Of a stretch of 64,000 bases of DNA, positions 42,371 through 52,252 are shown piece after piece. The translations under genes and the position numbers were made by a program. Each line of letters opens with the position of its first letter. The stretch's first letter is position 1. The stretch spans positions 62,001-126,000 of the forward strand of contig CAZKVJ010000007.1 in the NCBI GenBank assembly GCA_964556225.1, in the 5' to 3' direction. The notes beneath the pieces are model-generated. The model saw only the letters and a list, made by a program, of their open reading frames with translations, had not been told where the DNA came from and searched no databases. The DNA is from CAZKVJ01 sp964556225. Lineage in GTDB: Bacteria; Actinomycetota; Acidimicrobiia; Acidimicrobiales; Ilumatobacteraceae.

Positions 42371-43133
42371 CGCGCCCGGCGGTGCTCGGCCGCTTGGCGC
42401 GAGCGGCGGCCAGCAGGAACAGCAGCCCGGCGCCGAACGCCACCAGCCCGATGCCCGCGAGCAGCCCGGCCGAGTCCCGTGCCAGGTCGCCGGGCGCCCG
42501 GGCCCACGCGCTGTCCGACAGCTCGGGCACGACCCGGGACGGCACGACCCAGCCCAGCACGCCCACCAGCACGGCCACGGCCAGCAGCCCCCAGCCGATG
42601 GAGCGCAGCATCGAGCGCTTGTCGGGGTGGGCGAGCATCCCCAGCGCGGCCAGCACGGCGGCGGCGATGGCGGCCGCGGGGACGACGGTGTCGAGCGCGT
42701 CGTGCACCTGGGCCAGCAGGCGGATCTGGGGGACCGGCAGCTCGAACGCGCTGAGCGCGACAGCCTGCTCGATGCCGAGTACCCCGGCGAGGTCCGCCGG
42801 CTCGATCACCACGGGATCGTCCGACGCGCCGATGAGGTGGGCGTGGGCGTCGACCACCACGCCCACGAGCAGAGCGGCGCCCTCGGCGGTGGCCGCGCCG
42901 GCATCCACCACCGGGGCGAGGGTGGCCGGGTCCTGACCGAGCTGGGCGGCGACCGAGTCGGTGATGTGGCCGACCACCTCGTCACGGATGGCCGAGTCCT
43001 CGAGCACGACGGCGGCGAGGCGCTCCGTGCTGGTGGGGGCGAACACCGTGCGCTGCACCCACCAGCCGGTGACGGCGATGCCGAGCGCGACGCTGGCCAG
43101 GAACAGCAGCACGGAGGCGAGGGATCGGCGCAC
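42360..43133 (-). CDS. Membrane protein of unknown function
   Basis: About 257 residues from a GTG at 43133; the true start is uncertain since no clear ribosome site is present. One N-terminal helix (VLLFLASVALGIAVTGWW) is followed by an extracytoplasmic part of about 130 residues, then three helices (AAAIAAAVLAALGML, GWGLLAVAVLVGVLGWV, LLAGIGLVAFGAGLLFLL). The extracellular part repeatedly reads like the N-terminal region of the PLC-like protein at 32021 (RTVFAPTSTERLAAVVLEDSAIRDEVV versus its STVFDAESLSQR pattern; only short segments compared). Function unknown. Confidence 0.68.
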   Translation of the reverse strand: MRRSLASVLLFLASVALGIAVTGWWVQRTVFAPTSTERLAAVVLEDSAIRDEVVGHITDSVAAQLGQDPATLAPVVDAGAATAEGAALLVGVVVDAHAHLIGASDDPVVIEPADLAGVLGIEQAVALSAFELPVPQIRLLAQVHDALDTVVPAAAIAAAVLAALGMLAHPDKRSMLRSIGWGLLAVAVLVGVLGWVVPSRVVPELSDSAWARAPGDLARDSAGLLAGIGLVAFGAGLLFLLAAARAKRPSTAGRVRR

Positions 43134-43181
43134 CGAGCGCAGTTTCGCGGGGCAGTGGCCGCCGTCCGTAGCATCCTCGTC

Positions 43182-43664
43182 GTGACCCCCCGCCCCGATC
43201 ACTCCGTCTCGGCTCGGACGCGGCCGTCGTTCTGGCACGCCCTCGGCCGGGCGCTGCGCCTGCAGTGCCCGTGGTGCGGCGGGCGCCGGGCGTGGCTGCG
43301 CGGGTGGTTCGGGCGCGAGCCGAGGTGCCAGACGTGCGGGATCCGCTACGAGCGGGGCATGGTGGGCTTCGAGCTGGGCTCGATGACGATGAACGTGATC
43401 GTCACGTTCGGCACGATCCTGATCGTGATGGCGATCGGGTCGGCGCTGACCTACCCGGACATCCCCGCCGTGCCACTGGCCATCGCGGTGGTGGCCATCG
43501 GGTGCACGATGCCGGTGCTCGCCTACCCGTTCACCCAGACGGTGTGGTTCGCCGTGGACCTGTCGATGCGCCCGCCGGAGCAGGCCGAGCTCGACGACGC
43601 CGACGACTGGGTGACAGCCGGTCGCCCGCCTCAGGTGCGGCGCGAGCGCAGCCGCTCGAGGTAG
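43182..43664 (+). CDS. DUF983 family membrane protein
   Basis: 160 residues, GTG start. A zinc-ribbon-like pair of Cys motifs (LQCPWCGGRRAWLRG, then CQTCGIRYERGMVGFEL) precedes two membrane helices, which is the DUF983 pattern. Members occur near cytochrome oxidase or cell-envelope genes in other bacteria; their job is unknown. It is divergent from the membrane protein gene at 42360 with a 48-nt gap and its end overlaps the convergent crotonase gene by 34 nt. Confidence 0.82.
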   Translation: MTPRPDHSVSARTRPSFWHALGRALRLQCPWCGGRRAWLRGWFGREPRCQTCGIRYERGMVGFELGSMTMNVIVTFGTILIVMAIGSALTYPDIPAVPLAIAVVAIGCTMPVLAYPFTQTVWFAVDLSMRPPEQAELDDADDWVTAGRPPQVRRERSRSR

Positions 43665-44425
43665 CGGCGCCGGGCCTCGCCGCCCTCGGCATCGGTGAAG
43701 CCCGCCAGCAGCGCCTCGGCGTCGGACCAGCTGCGCCCGGTGTTGACCGCCGCCTCGGTGACGGCGTTCGTGTGGGCCTTGGTGGCGAGCAGCGCCAGCT
43801 TCGACTTGTCGAGGAGCGTCGTCACCAGCGCCTCGACCTCGGCGTCGAGCGATGCGGCCGGCACGACCCGGTTCAAGAACCCGGCCGCCTTGGCCTCGTG
43901 CGCGTCGAACGGGCGGCAGGTCATCACCAGCTCCTTGGTGAGCGCCGGGCCGATCTCGCGCACCAGGCGCGGGATGCCGCCCCACGCCAGCGGGATGCCG
44001 AGGTCCACCTCGGGGATGGAGAAGCGGGCGTCGTCGGCGGCCACGCGCAGGTCGCATGCCGCCGCCAGCACCAGCCCGCCGCCCACGCACCAGCCTTGGA
44101 TGCGGGCGACGGTGACGGCGCGCATCTCCTCCATCGCCCGGGCCATCCGCCAGCCTTGGTCACGATCCTCGCGGGTGGCCTCGCCGCTGAAGGCCGTCAC
44201 GTCGGCGCCGGCGCTGAACGACGTCCCGGCTCCGGCGACCACCACCACCTTCAGCTCCGCCAGGCGGTCCAGCCAGCGGGCCACCTCTTCCAGCTCGTAG
44301 AGCACCTGCATCGACAGGGCGTTCAGGCGTCCCGGGCGGTTGAGGGTGAGGCGGGCGAGCGGGCCCTCGACGTGCACCTCGAGCGTCTCGAGGTCGGGCG
44401 GGGCAGGGGGTGTGGGCAGCGGCAC
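43631..44425 (-). CDS. Enoyl-CoA hydratase/isomerase family protein (third of three)
   Basis: 264 residues from the GTG at 44425. Crotonase motifs: GAGTSFSAGADVTAFSG and IQGWCVGGGLVLAAACDLRV for the oxyanion hole, then FSIPEVDLGIPLAWGGIPRLV, which keeps the Glu used in hydratases. It shares a 221-nt divergent region with recA, but the LexA box there is placed for the recA promoter. Confidence 0.87.
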   Translation of the reverse strand: MPLPTPPAPPDLETLEVHVEGPLARLTLNRPGRLNALSMQVLYELEEVARWLDRLAELKVVVVAGAGTSFSAGADVTAFSGEATREDRDQGWRMARAMEEMRAVTVARIQGWCVGGGLVLAAACDLRVAADDARFSIPEVDLGIPLAWGGIPRLVREIGPALTKELVMTCRPFDAHEAKAAGFLNRVVPAASLDAEVEALVTTLLDKSKLALLATKAHTNAVTEAAVNTGRSWSDAEALLAGFTDAEGGEARRRYLERLRSRRT

Positions 44426-44446
44426 GATCGGACCGTAGCCGGATGC

Positions 44447-44476
44447 TTGCAGCGAACAGTTGTTCGAAGTTACGCT
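44447..44476 (+). promoter_or_regulatory. recA promoter with LexA (SOS) box
   Basis: TTGCAG (44447-44452) and TACGCT (44471-44476) are separated by 18 bp and fit a -35/-10 pair. The palindrome CGAACagttGTTCG (44453-44466) fills the spacer and matches the Gram-positive SOS consensus CGAAC-N4-GTTCG perfectly. LexA bound there would block RNA polymerase. The same -10 (TACGCT) appears in front of lexA. The implied leader to the recA ATG is about 165 nt. Confidence 0.82.
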
Positions 44477-44646
44477 GCTGTCGTTCAGGACCTGGCGCCG
44501 CCCGGCAACCCTGACTGACCCCCTTCGTAGGGTCCGCACCAGTCACAGAACAGTCGACACGACACCTCGGGGCCGTTCGATCCGGTCCCCTCGACCACCA
44601 CCTCGCCAGCCGAGGGACGAGCCCTGCGGGGCGGGAAGGGAACGAC

Positions 44647-45702
<1,056 letters not shown>

Positions 45703-45706
45703 GCGC

Positions 45707-45751
45707 AGGGTTCGGGCCGTCGACCGCCCCCCGGTCGACGGCCCGAACCCT
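45707..45751 (+). terminator. Perfect 19-bp hairpin after recA
   Basis: Arms AGGGTTCGGGCCGTCGACC (45707-45725) and GGTCGACGGCCCGAACCCT (45733-45751) are exact complements with a 7-nt loop. The hairpin begins 4 nt after the recA stop codon and no T-run follows. It very likely ends or stabilises the recA message and separates it from miaB. Confidence 0.85.
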
Positions 45752-45790
45752 CGCGGACGCCAGCAGCGCGGTCGGTAGCCTTTCCTGCTC

Positions 45791-47209
45791 GTGAGCCGCA
45801 GCTATGTCGTGCGCACCTTCGGGTGCCAGATGAACGAGCACGACTCGGAGCGCATCGCCGGGTTGCTCGAAGCCGACGGGCTCGTGCGCGCCGAGTCCGA
45901 GGCCGACGCCGACGTGGTGGTGCTCAACACCTGCTGTATCCGTGAGAATGCCGACAACAAGCTCTACGGCAACCTCGGCCACCTGAAGCGCTGGAAGGAC
46001 CAGCGCGACGGTCGCCAGATCGTGGTGTCGGGCTGCCTGGCGCAGAAGGACCGAGAGCTGGTGCGCGAGCGGGCGCCCCACGTCGACGTCGTGCTCGGCA
46101 CCCACAACGTGCACCGCACCGCCGAGCTGATGGTCGAGGCCCGCAGGAGCGGCCCACTCACCGAGATCCTCGACGCCGCCGTCGCCGACGACCATGCGCT
46201 GTTCCCCTCGGCGCTGCCCGTTCGGCGGCAGACCTCCTACAACGCCTGGGTCACCATCCAGATCGGTTGTGACAACCAGTGCGCGTTCTGCATCGTCCCG
46301 GCGGTGCGCGGTGCCGAGGTCAGCCGTCCCGTCGACGAGGTCCTGGCCGAGGTCGAGACACTCGCGGCCAGTGGCGTCACCGAGGTCACCCTGCTCGGCC
46401 AGAACGTCAACAGCTACGGGCGCGACCTCCAGCTCGCGGCTCGCCGGGCGGGCGACGGCGACGCCCGGTTGCGGCCGCTGTTCGCCGATCTGCTCGTCGC
46501 CGTCGGTTCGGTGCCGGGCATCCGCCGGGTGCGTTTCACCAGCCCGCACCCGAAGGACATGCGCCCGGAGACGTTCGCGGCCATGGCGGCGACCCCGGCC
46601 GTGTGCGAGCACCTTCACTACCCGCTCCAGGCCGGCAGCGACCGGGTGCTGGCGGCGATGCACCGGGGTTACACCGCCGAGCGCTACCTCGATCGCCTCG
46701 CCGAGGCCCGCCGGGTGGTACCGGACCTTGCCGTCTCCACCGATCTGATCGTCGGCTTCCCCGGCGAGACCGACGACGACTTCGAGCGCACCCTCGAGGT
46801 CGTCGCTGCCGCCGAGCTCGACGACGCCTACACGTTCATCTTCTCGCCCCGCCCGGGGACGGAGGCGGCGGCGATGCAGGACCGCTTCGTCGACCCGGCG
46901 GTGGCCGGCGAGCGCTTCGAGCGGCTGCGGGTCGTGGTCGAGCGCAGCGCCCTCGCCAAGAGCCGGGCCCGGATCGGGCGGGTCGAGGAGGTCCTGGTCG
47001 AGGGGCCCAGCAAGAAGGACCCGTCGGTGCTGAGCGCCCGCACCCGCCAGAACCGCCTGGTCCACTTCACCCCGCCAGCGCCGCTGCGCACCGGCAGCTA
47101 CGCCACGGTCGAGATCACCGACGCCGCCCCCCACTTCCTGCGCGGACGCTTCGTCGACCTGGTCGCCGAGCCGGCCCACGTCGTGCGCATCCCCGTCGTC
47201 GCCGGTTGA
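45791..47209 (+). CDS. miaB: tRNA-2-methylthio-N6-isopentenyladenosine synthase MiaB
   Basis: 472 residues, GTG start. Radical-SAM methylthiotransferase that converts i6A37 to ms2i6A37 in tRNA. Order: UPF0004 domain with three Cys for the auxiliary cluster (TFGCQMNEHD, NTCCIREN, SGCLAQKD), radical SAM CxxxCxxC as CDNQCAFC (about 160), and a C-terminal TRAM domain (about 400-470). miaA, making its substrate, follows 4 nt later. Confidence 0.95.
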   Translation: MSRSYVVRTFGCQMNEHDSERIAGLLEADGLVRAESEADADVVVLNTCCIRENADNKLYGNLGHLKRWKDQRDGRQIVVSGCLAQKDRELVRERAPHVDVVLGTHNVHRTAELMVEARRSGPLTEILDAAVADDHALFPSALPVRRQTSYNAWVTIQIGCDNQCAFCIVPAVRGAEVSRPVDEVLAEVETLAASGVTEVTLLGQNVNSYGRDLQLAARRAGDGDARLRPLFADLLVAVGSVPGIRRVRFTSPHPKDMRPETFAAMAATPAVCEHLHYPLQAGSDRVLAAMHRGYTAERYLDRLAEARRVVPDLAVSTDLIVGFPGETDDDFERTLEVVAAAELDDAYTFIFSPRPGTEAAAMQDRFVDPAVAGERFERLRVVVERSALAKSRARIGRVEEVLVEGPSKKDPSVLSARTRQNRLVHFTPPAPLRTGSYATVEITDAAPHFLRGRFVDLVAEPAHVVRIPVVAG

Positions 47210-47213
47210 ACCC

Positions 47214-48146
47214 ATGGCGGCGCACCGGCCGAGCGTGGCGGTGATCGGGCCCACGGCCAGTGGCAAGTCGGCGGTGGCGATGGCCGCAGCACGGGCGAGG
47301 CCCGACGTCGAGCTGGTGTCGGTCGACGCGATGCAGGTCTATCGGGGCATGGACATCGGCACCGCCAAGCCCACGCCGGCAGAGCGGTCCGAGGTCCCTC
47401 ACCACCTGATCGACCTGGCCGATCCCTGGGAGGACTTCACCGTCGCTCGCTTCCAGCGGGCCCATGACGAGGCCGTCGAGGACATCGCCCGGCGCCACCG
47501 CCGGCCGCTGCTCGTCGGGGGGACCGGGCTGTACCTGCGGGCGGTCGTCGACTCGCTGACGCTACCCGGCGAGTGGCCAGACCTGCGCCGTCGGTTCGAG
47601 TCCGACCCCGACCTCGCGGGGTTGTACGAGCGCCTCAGCCGGATCGACCCGGCGGCAGCGGCGAAGATCGAGCCGACGAACCGCCGGCGCATCGCCCGGG
47701 CACTCGAGGTGTGCGAAGGCAGCGGCCGTCCGTTCAGCAGCTTCGGGCCGGGCGTCGACACCTACCCGGAGTCGCCGGTGGTGCAGCTCGCCCTGCGCTG
47801 GCCCCGGCCGGTGCTCGCCGAGCGGATCGGCCAGCGGGTGCGGGAGATGATGGACGATGGCCTGCTCGACGAGGTGCGCGACCTGCTCGACGACCCCCGG
47901 GGGCTCTCGCGCACTGCTCGACAGGCGCTCGGCTACAAGGAGCTCATCGACCACCTCGAGGGCCGGGCCTCCCTCGACGCCGCGGTCGACGCCGTCGTCA
48001 CCAGGACCCGCCAGCTCGCGGTGCGTCAAGAGCGGTGGTTCCGTCGAGACCCCCGCGTACGCTGGATCGCCATCGAGGCCGATCCGGTGATCGAAGCCCT
48101 GCCGGTGGTCCTCGCCGCGCTCGACGCCATACCAGGGGATCGATGA
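47214..48146 (+). CDS. miaA: tRNA dimethylallyltransferase MiaA
   Basis: 310 residues. It transfers the dimethylallyl group to A37 of tRNAs reading UNN codons. P-loop GPTASGKS (12-19), DAMQVYRGMDIGTAKP, VGGTGLYLRAVVD, and the C-terminal LGYKELIDHLEG and TRQLAVRQERWFRRD motifs are all canonical. The stop overlaps the dapF ATG (ATGA). Confidence 0.96.
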   Translation: MAAHRPSVAVIGPTASGKSAVAMAAARARPDVELVSVDAMQVYRGMDIGTAKPTPAERSEVPHHLIDLADPWEDFTVARFQRAHDEAVEDIARRHRRPLLVGGTGLYLRAVVDSLTLPGEWPDLRRRFESDPDLAGLYERLSRIDPAAAAKIEPTNRRRIARALEVCEGSGRPFSSFGPGVDTYPESPVVQLALRWPRPVLAERIGQRVREMMDDGLLDEVRDLLDDPRGLSRTARQALGYKELIDHLEGRASLDAAVDAVVTRTRQLAVRQERWFRRDPRVRWIAIEADPVIEALPVVLAALDAIPGDR

Positions 48147-48946
48147 ACCACACGCTCCACAAGCACCACGGCTTGGGCAACGACTTCCTGGTGTGCGACG
48201 TCGGCCAGGGCGCGCCCACCGGTGGCTGGGTCGACGCTGCGCAGCGCTGGTGTGACCGTCGAGCTGGCATCGGCGCCGACGGACTCTTGCTGCTGACCGT
48301 CCTCGGTGACGACGAGCTGGCGATGGTGCTGCACAACGCCGACGGGTCTCGGGCGGAGATGAGCGGCAACGGCATCCGCTGCCTCGCACACGCCGCCCAC
48401 CGGGCGCAACGCCGCACCGAGGCCATCGCCTACCGGGTCCACACGGATGCCGGCCTCCGGGTGGTGGAGCTGACGCCGCTCGACCCGAACACGATCGAGG
48501 CGAGCGTCGACATGGGCGAGGTGGCGGTGATCGATGCCCCGTCCGGCTGGGACGAGATCGGCGCCGACCCGATGCGCCCGGTCGCCCACCTGTCGCTCGG
48601 CAACCCGCACACGGTGGTGGGTGTCGAGGACGTCAGCGTGGTCGACCTCGCGGTGCTGGGTCCGAAGCTGGCCGACGTCAACCTCGAGGTCGTGGAACCT
48701 GGCCCCGACGCCGGGGCGCTCACCATGCGGGTCCACGAGCGCGGGGCCGGCATCACCCAGGCGTGCGGTACCGGCGCCTGTGCCACGGCGTGGGCGGCGG
48801 CCCAGTGGGGGCTCGTCCCCCCCGGCGAAATCACCGTGCACATGGAGGGCGGCGATGCGAGAGTGCGTCTGCACCATCCGGCACACGGCCGAGTCACACT
48901 GATCGGCCCGTCCGTCTACGTCGGCACCGCGTCGGTGCCGGGCTGA
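48143..48946 (+). CDS. dapF: Diaminopimelate epimerase with Ser in place of the first catalytic Cys
   Basis: 267 residues from ATG 48143. DapF racemises LL- to meso-diaminopimelate for lysine and peptidoglycan. It begins HKHHGLGNDFLVCD, and contains NADGSRAEMSGNGIRC, SLGNPHTVV and QACGTGACATA. In the family the two catalytic Cys lie in CGNG and in the ACGTGAC segment. Here the first reads SGNG, so a Ser stands where the Cys base should be while the second Cys is kept. The rest is standard, so either this subfamily works with Ser or activity is altered. It overlaps miaA by 4 nt. Confidence 0.92.
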   Translation: MNHTLHKHHGLGNDFLVCDVGQGAPTGGWVDAAQRWCDRRAGIGADGLLLLTVLGDDELAMVLHNADGSRAEMSGNGIRCLAHAAHRAQRRTEAIAYRVHTDAGLRVVELTPLDPNTIEASVDMGEVAVIDAPSGWDEIGADPMRPVAHLSLGNPHTVVGVEDVSVVDLAVLGPKLADVNLEVVEPGPDAGALTMRVHERGAGITQACGTGACATAWAAAQWGLVPPGEITVHMEGGDARVRLHHPAHGRVTLIGPSVYVGTASVPG

Positions 48947-48962
48947 GCGAGGTCGATCGAAC

Positions 48963-50267
48963 GTGACATCCCCCTACCAGGAAGCGCTCGGCGCCACGCT
49001 GATCGAGCGCACCCGCCGCGAGCGGATCGTCCTGGTCGGTGTGACGTTCCCCGGCCACGACGACGACGAGACCGACGCCAGCCTCGACGAGCTGTCGCTG
49101 CTCATCGACACCGCGGGTGCCGACGAGGTGGCTCGCCTCGTGCAGCGGCGCGACACCCCGGACCACACGTGGTTCATCGGCAAGGGCAAGGCCGACGAGC
49201 TGCGCGAGCTGTGCCTGGCGGTCGACGCCGACACGGTGGTCTTCGACAACGAGCTGTCGCCCGCCCAGCAGTACAACCTGGAGAAGCTGCTCGGGCGCAC
49301 CGCCATCGACCGCACCGCCGTGATCCTCGACATCTTCGCCCAGAACGCCCACACCCTCGAGGGCAAGGCCCAAGTCGAGCTGGCGCTGCTGCGCTACCGG
49401 CTGCCGCGGCTGCGCCGGGGCGCGAGCGCCCGGCTGTCCCAGCAGCGCGGCGGCGTGGGCATGCGCTTCGGCGGCGGCGAGACCAAGCTCGAGGTCGATC
49501 GGCGCCAGATCCTCACCCGCATCTCCCGCCTCGAGCGGGAGCTGGCCGAGCTGTCGCGCACCCGGCACCTCCAGCGCAAGAGTCGGGGCCGCAGCGGGCT
49601 GGCCGCGGTGTCGATCGTGGGCTACACGAACGCCGGGAAGTCCACGCTGCTCAACCGCCTCACCCAGGCCGGGGTGCTGGTGGAGGACCGGCTGTTCGCC
49701 ACGCTCGACCCCACCACGCGGCGGTTGTCGCTCCCCGGGGGCGAGCCGGTCCTGCTCACCGACACCGTCGGGTTCGTGCGCCGCCTGCCCCACGGGCTGG
49801 TCGAGGCGTTCAAGAGCACGCTCGAGCTCGTGGCCGAGGCCGACCTGCTGGTGCACGTGGTCGACGCGTCGGCCGCCGATCCGCCCGGACAGATCGACGC
49901 CGTGCGCACCGTGCTGGCCGGGATCGGCGCCGAGTCCGTGCCGGAGCTGTTGGTGTTCAACAAGGCCGACCTCGACCCGGACGAGGCGGCGTCCCTCGTT
50001 GCGTCGCACCGTGGGTCAGTGGCGGTCAGCGCCCGCACCGGCGAGGGCATCGACGAGCTCCTGCGGGCGCTGGCCGACCGGGTTCGGGCGCTCACCTCAG
50101 TGGTCGAGCTGCTCGTCCCCTACGAGCGCGGCGACGTGCTGGCAGCGATCCACCGCGAAGGCGAGGTCGTCTCCACCAGCCACGAGGACGGCGGGCTGCG
50201 GATCCGAGCGCGCCTGTCCGACGCGTCGGCCGGGCGGCTCGCCGAGTTCGTGGTGTCGACGCCGTGA
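48963..50267 (+). CDS. hflX: GTPase HflX
   Basis: 434 residues, GTG start. Ribosome-binding GTPase that splits stalled or heat-damaged 70S ribosomes. N-terminal HflX domain with IGKGKADELREL and FDNELSPAQQYNLE, the Gly-rich GGVGMRFGGGETKLE, a coiled segment, then the G domain: G1 GYTNAGKST (about 220-228), DTVGFVRRLPHGLVEAF and FNKADLD. Order dapF-hflX is the usual actinobacterial one. Confidence 0.95.
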   Translation: MTSPYQEALGATLIERTRRERIVLVGVTFPGHDDDETDASLDELSLLIDTAGADEVARLVQRRDTPDHTWFIGKGKADELRELCLAVDADTVVFDNELSPAQQYNLEKLLGRTAIDRTAVILDIFAQNAHTLEGKAQVELALLRYRLPRLRRGASARLSQQRGGVGMRFGGGETKLEVDRRQILTRISRLERELAELSRTRHLQRKSRGRSGLAAVSIVGYTNAGKSTLLNRLTQAGVLVEDRLFATLDPTTRRLSLPGGEPVLLTDTVGFVRRLPHGLVEAFKSTLELVAEADLLVHVVDASAADPPGQIDAVRTVLAGIGAESVPELLVFNKADLDPDEAASLVASHRGSVAVSARTGEGIDELLRALADRVRALTSVVELLVPYERGDVLAAIHREGEVVSTSHEDGGLRIRARLSDASAGRLAEFVVSTP

Positions 50268-50310
50268 CGGAGGCGGGCGGCCGTGGCGCCCGTGCGCCAG
50301 CATGGTCCCG

Positions 50311-51444
50311 ATGAACGCGAGCGCCGACACCCCCCGCCCGGAGGGCTTCGTCCCGCCTCCGTACCCGTACGACCGCCTCGACCGGTTCAAGCCCCTCGCC
50401 GAGGCGCTGCCGGGCGGGCTCGTGGACCTCTCCATCGGGACGCCCTGCGACGCCCCGCCCGCCGCGGTCGTCGAGGCGCTGTCGCGCAGCGACTCGGAGC
50501 GGGGCTACCCGCCGAGCATCGGCACGGAGGCCCTCAGGGGTGCGGCGCAGCGCTGGATGGGTCGGCGCTTCGACGTCGACGTGCCGCTCGGGCAGATCGC
50601 CGCCTGCATCGGCACGAAGGAGCTGGTGGCCACGACCCCGCAGTACCTCCGCCTGCGCGACCCGTCCCGGGACACGGTGCTCTACCCGGCGGTGTCGTAC
50701 CCGACGTACGAGATGGGGGCGATCCTCGGGGGCTGCCGGGCGGTGGCGGTCCCCCCGTTGCCGGGCGGCGGGATCGACCTCGCCGCGATCGACCCCGCCG
50801 ATGCCAAGCGAGCGCTGCTGCTGTGGGTGAACAGCCCGTCCAACCCGACGGGCTCCCTCGACGACCTCGACGCGGCGGCCGCCTGGGGGCGCGCTGGCGG
50901 CGTCCCGGTGTTCAGCGACGAGTGCTACACCGAGTTCACCTGGGACGGCCCGCCGCGAACGATCCTCGAGTCCGGTCTCGACGGCGTGGTCGCCGTGCAC
51001 TCGCTCTCCAAGCGCTCGAACCTGGCCGGGGTGCGCGTCGGGTTCTACGCCGGCGATGCCGACCTGCTCGCCTACCTGAAGGAGGTCCGCAAGCACGTCG
51101 GCATGCTGGTGCCGGGCCCCGCGCAGGCGGCGGCATCGGTCGCGCTCGACGACGACGCCCACGTTGGGGTGCAGCGTGCCCGCTACCGGGACCGACTGGA
51201 ACGGCTGGCGCGAGTGCTGGGCCGGTGGGCCGGGATCGAGATCGACCTGCCCCGAGGTGGCTTCTACCTGTGGTTCGACGCCGGTGACGGCTGGGCCTTC
51301 GCGGAGCGACTGGCGGCCGAGGGTGGGGCGTTGGTGAGCCCCGGCGACTTCTACGGCGCCGGCGGTGCCAGCCACGTGCGGGTCGCCGTGGTACAACCGG
51401 ACGACCGCATCGAGCTCGTCGCCCGCCGTCTGGGAGCCACCTGA
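50311..51444 (+). CDS. dapC: Class I/II aminotransferase, likely N-succinyldiaminopimelate aminotransferase
   Basis: 377 residues from ATG 50311 (ATG 50302 possible). PLP enzyme with LVDLSIGTPCDAPP, YPPSIGTEALRGAA, the substrate-contact LLWVNSPSNPTGS, FSDECYTEF and the PLP Lys in VHSLSKRSNLAGVRVGFYAG. This combination is characteristic of the actinobacterial DapC group rather than aspartate aminotransferases. dapF lies 1.4 kb upstream, so a role in lysine/diaminopimelate synthesis fits. Its stop shares one base with the next ATG. Confidence 0.83.
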   Translation: MNASADTPRPEGFVPPPYPYDRLDRFKPLAEALPGGLVDLSIGTPCDAPPAAVVEALSRSDSERGYPPSIGTEALRGAAQRWMGRRFDVDVPLGQIAACIGTKELVATTPQYLRLRDPSRDTVLYPAVSYPTYEMGAILGGCRAVAVPPLPGGGIDLAAIDPADAKRALLLWVNSPSNPTGSLDDLDAAAAWGRAGGVPVFSDECYTEFTWDGPPRTILESGLDGVVAVHSLSKRSNLAGVRVGFYAGDADLLAYLKEVRKHVGMLVPGPAQAAASVALDDDAHVGVQRARYRDRLERLARVLGRWAGIEIDLPRGGFYLWFDAGDGWAFAERLAAEGGALVSPGDFYGAGGASHVRVAVVQPDDRIELVARRLGAT

Positions 51445-52202
51445 TGTCCTACGAACCGAGCGCACCGCCCCCCTTGGGCGGCGCCCCCGCCGTCGCACCG
51501 CCCGTGCCGGGTTCGCCGCCTCCGACGCGCACGCACCCGGGGAGGGCGTTGATCGTCATCGGCATCGTGGCGATCGTGGTGGGACTGGTCGGGGGGCTCG
51601 CCCTCGCGGTGGTCGGGGTCACCCGCGAGCAGGCGGCGGTGGAGGACCTCGCGCGCGCCCCCGCCGGATGTGCCACCCGTCTGGAGTTCGACCGAACGGG
51701 CACCTTCTACCTGTACGTGGAGACGGCGGGAACGATCGAGGACCTCGGTGGGAGCTGCCCGAACGACGACCGTGACTACGAGACCGACGACGAGCGGCCC
51801 GACGTCGAGCTTCAGCTCGTCGACGACGACGGCGACGAGGTCGACCTCGACCGCGCCAGCGGCACGTCGTACGACACCGGCGGGTTCGTCGGGCGCATGA
51901 AGCGCGAGTTCGAGATCGACGACGAGGGCGACTACGTGCTGACCGTCACCAGCGATGACGACGAGGTCGTCGTGGCGGTGGGCGGCGACGTCGGCTCGAT
52001 CGCCGTGCCGTGGGCGGTCGGTGGGTTCCTGCTCGGCCTCGGCGGCGTGATCGTGGGAGTGGGGCTGGCGATCGTCGGGCTGGTGCGGCGCAGCCGGGCT
52101 CGACGTGAGCCGCCGCCGAGTGCCGGGCTCACCCCGCCCCCGGGGACCTACACGCCGATGCCCCCACCCTCACCTGGCACCTGGCAACCCCCCTCCGTCT
52201 GA
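51444..52202 (+). CDS. Two-helix exported protein with acidic middle and Pro-rich ends
   Basis: 252 residues from ATG 51444. A Pro-rich head, a helix (ALIVIGIVAIVVGLVGGLALAV, partial), an extracytoplasmic beta-rich domain with one Cys pair (GCATRLEFDR and GGSCPNDD) and many Asp, a second helix (VGGFLLGLGGVIVGVGLAIV) and a Pro-rich tail (PPPSAGLTPPPGTYTPM). Similar in general design to the proteins at 23732 and 24319. Function unknown. Convergent with lexA. Confidence 0.72.
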   Translation: MSYEPSAPPPLGGAPAVAPPVPGSPPPTRTHPGRALIVIGIVAIVVGLVGGLALAVVGVTREQAAVEDLARAPAGCATRLEFDRTGTFYLYVETAGTIEDLGGSCPNDDRDYETDDERPDVELQLVDDDGDEVDLDRASGTSYDTGGFVGRMKREFEIDDEGDYVLTVTSDDDEVVVAVGGDVGSIAVPWAVGGFLLGLGGVIVGVGLAIVGLVRRSRARREPPPSAGLTPPPGTYTPMPPPSPGTWQPPSV

Positions 52203-52210
52203 CTCCTCCG

Positions 52211-52252
52211 TCTGACCCCTCTCGAACGGGAAGGGGAGGGGCGGGGGTCAGA
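52211..52252. terminator. Hairpin between convergent gene and lexA
   Basis: TCTGACCCC (52211-52219) pairs with GGGGTCAGA (52244-52252), with C-rich and G-rich inner arms that can extend it. It overlaps the last codons of lexA and follows the stop of the convergent gene by 8 nt, so it may end both messages. Confidence 0.55.

Noticed and set aside
52190..52225. Short direct duplication CTCCGTCTGAC around the stop codon before the lexA terminator
   Set aside because: Two copies of about 12 nt only; likely replication slippage without function.
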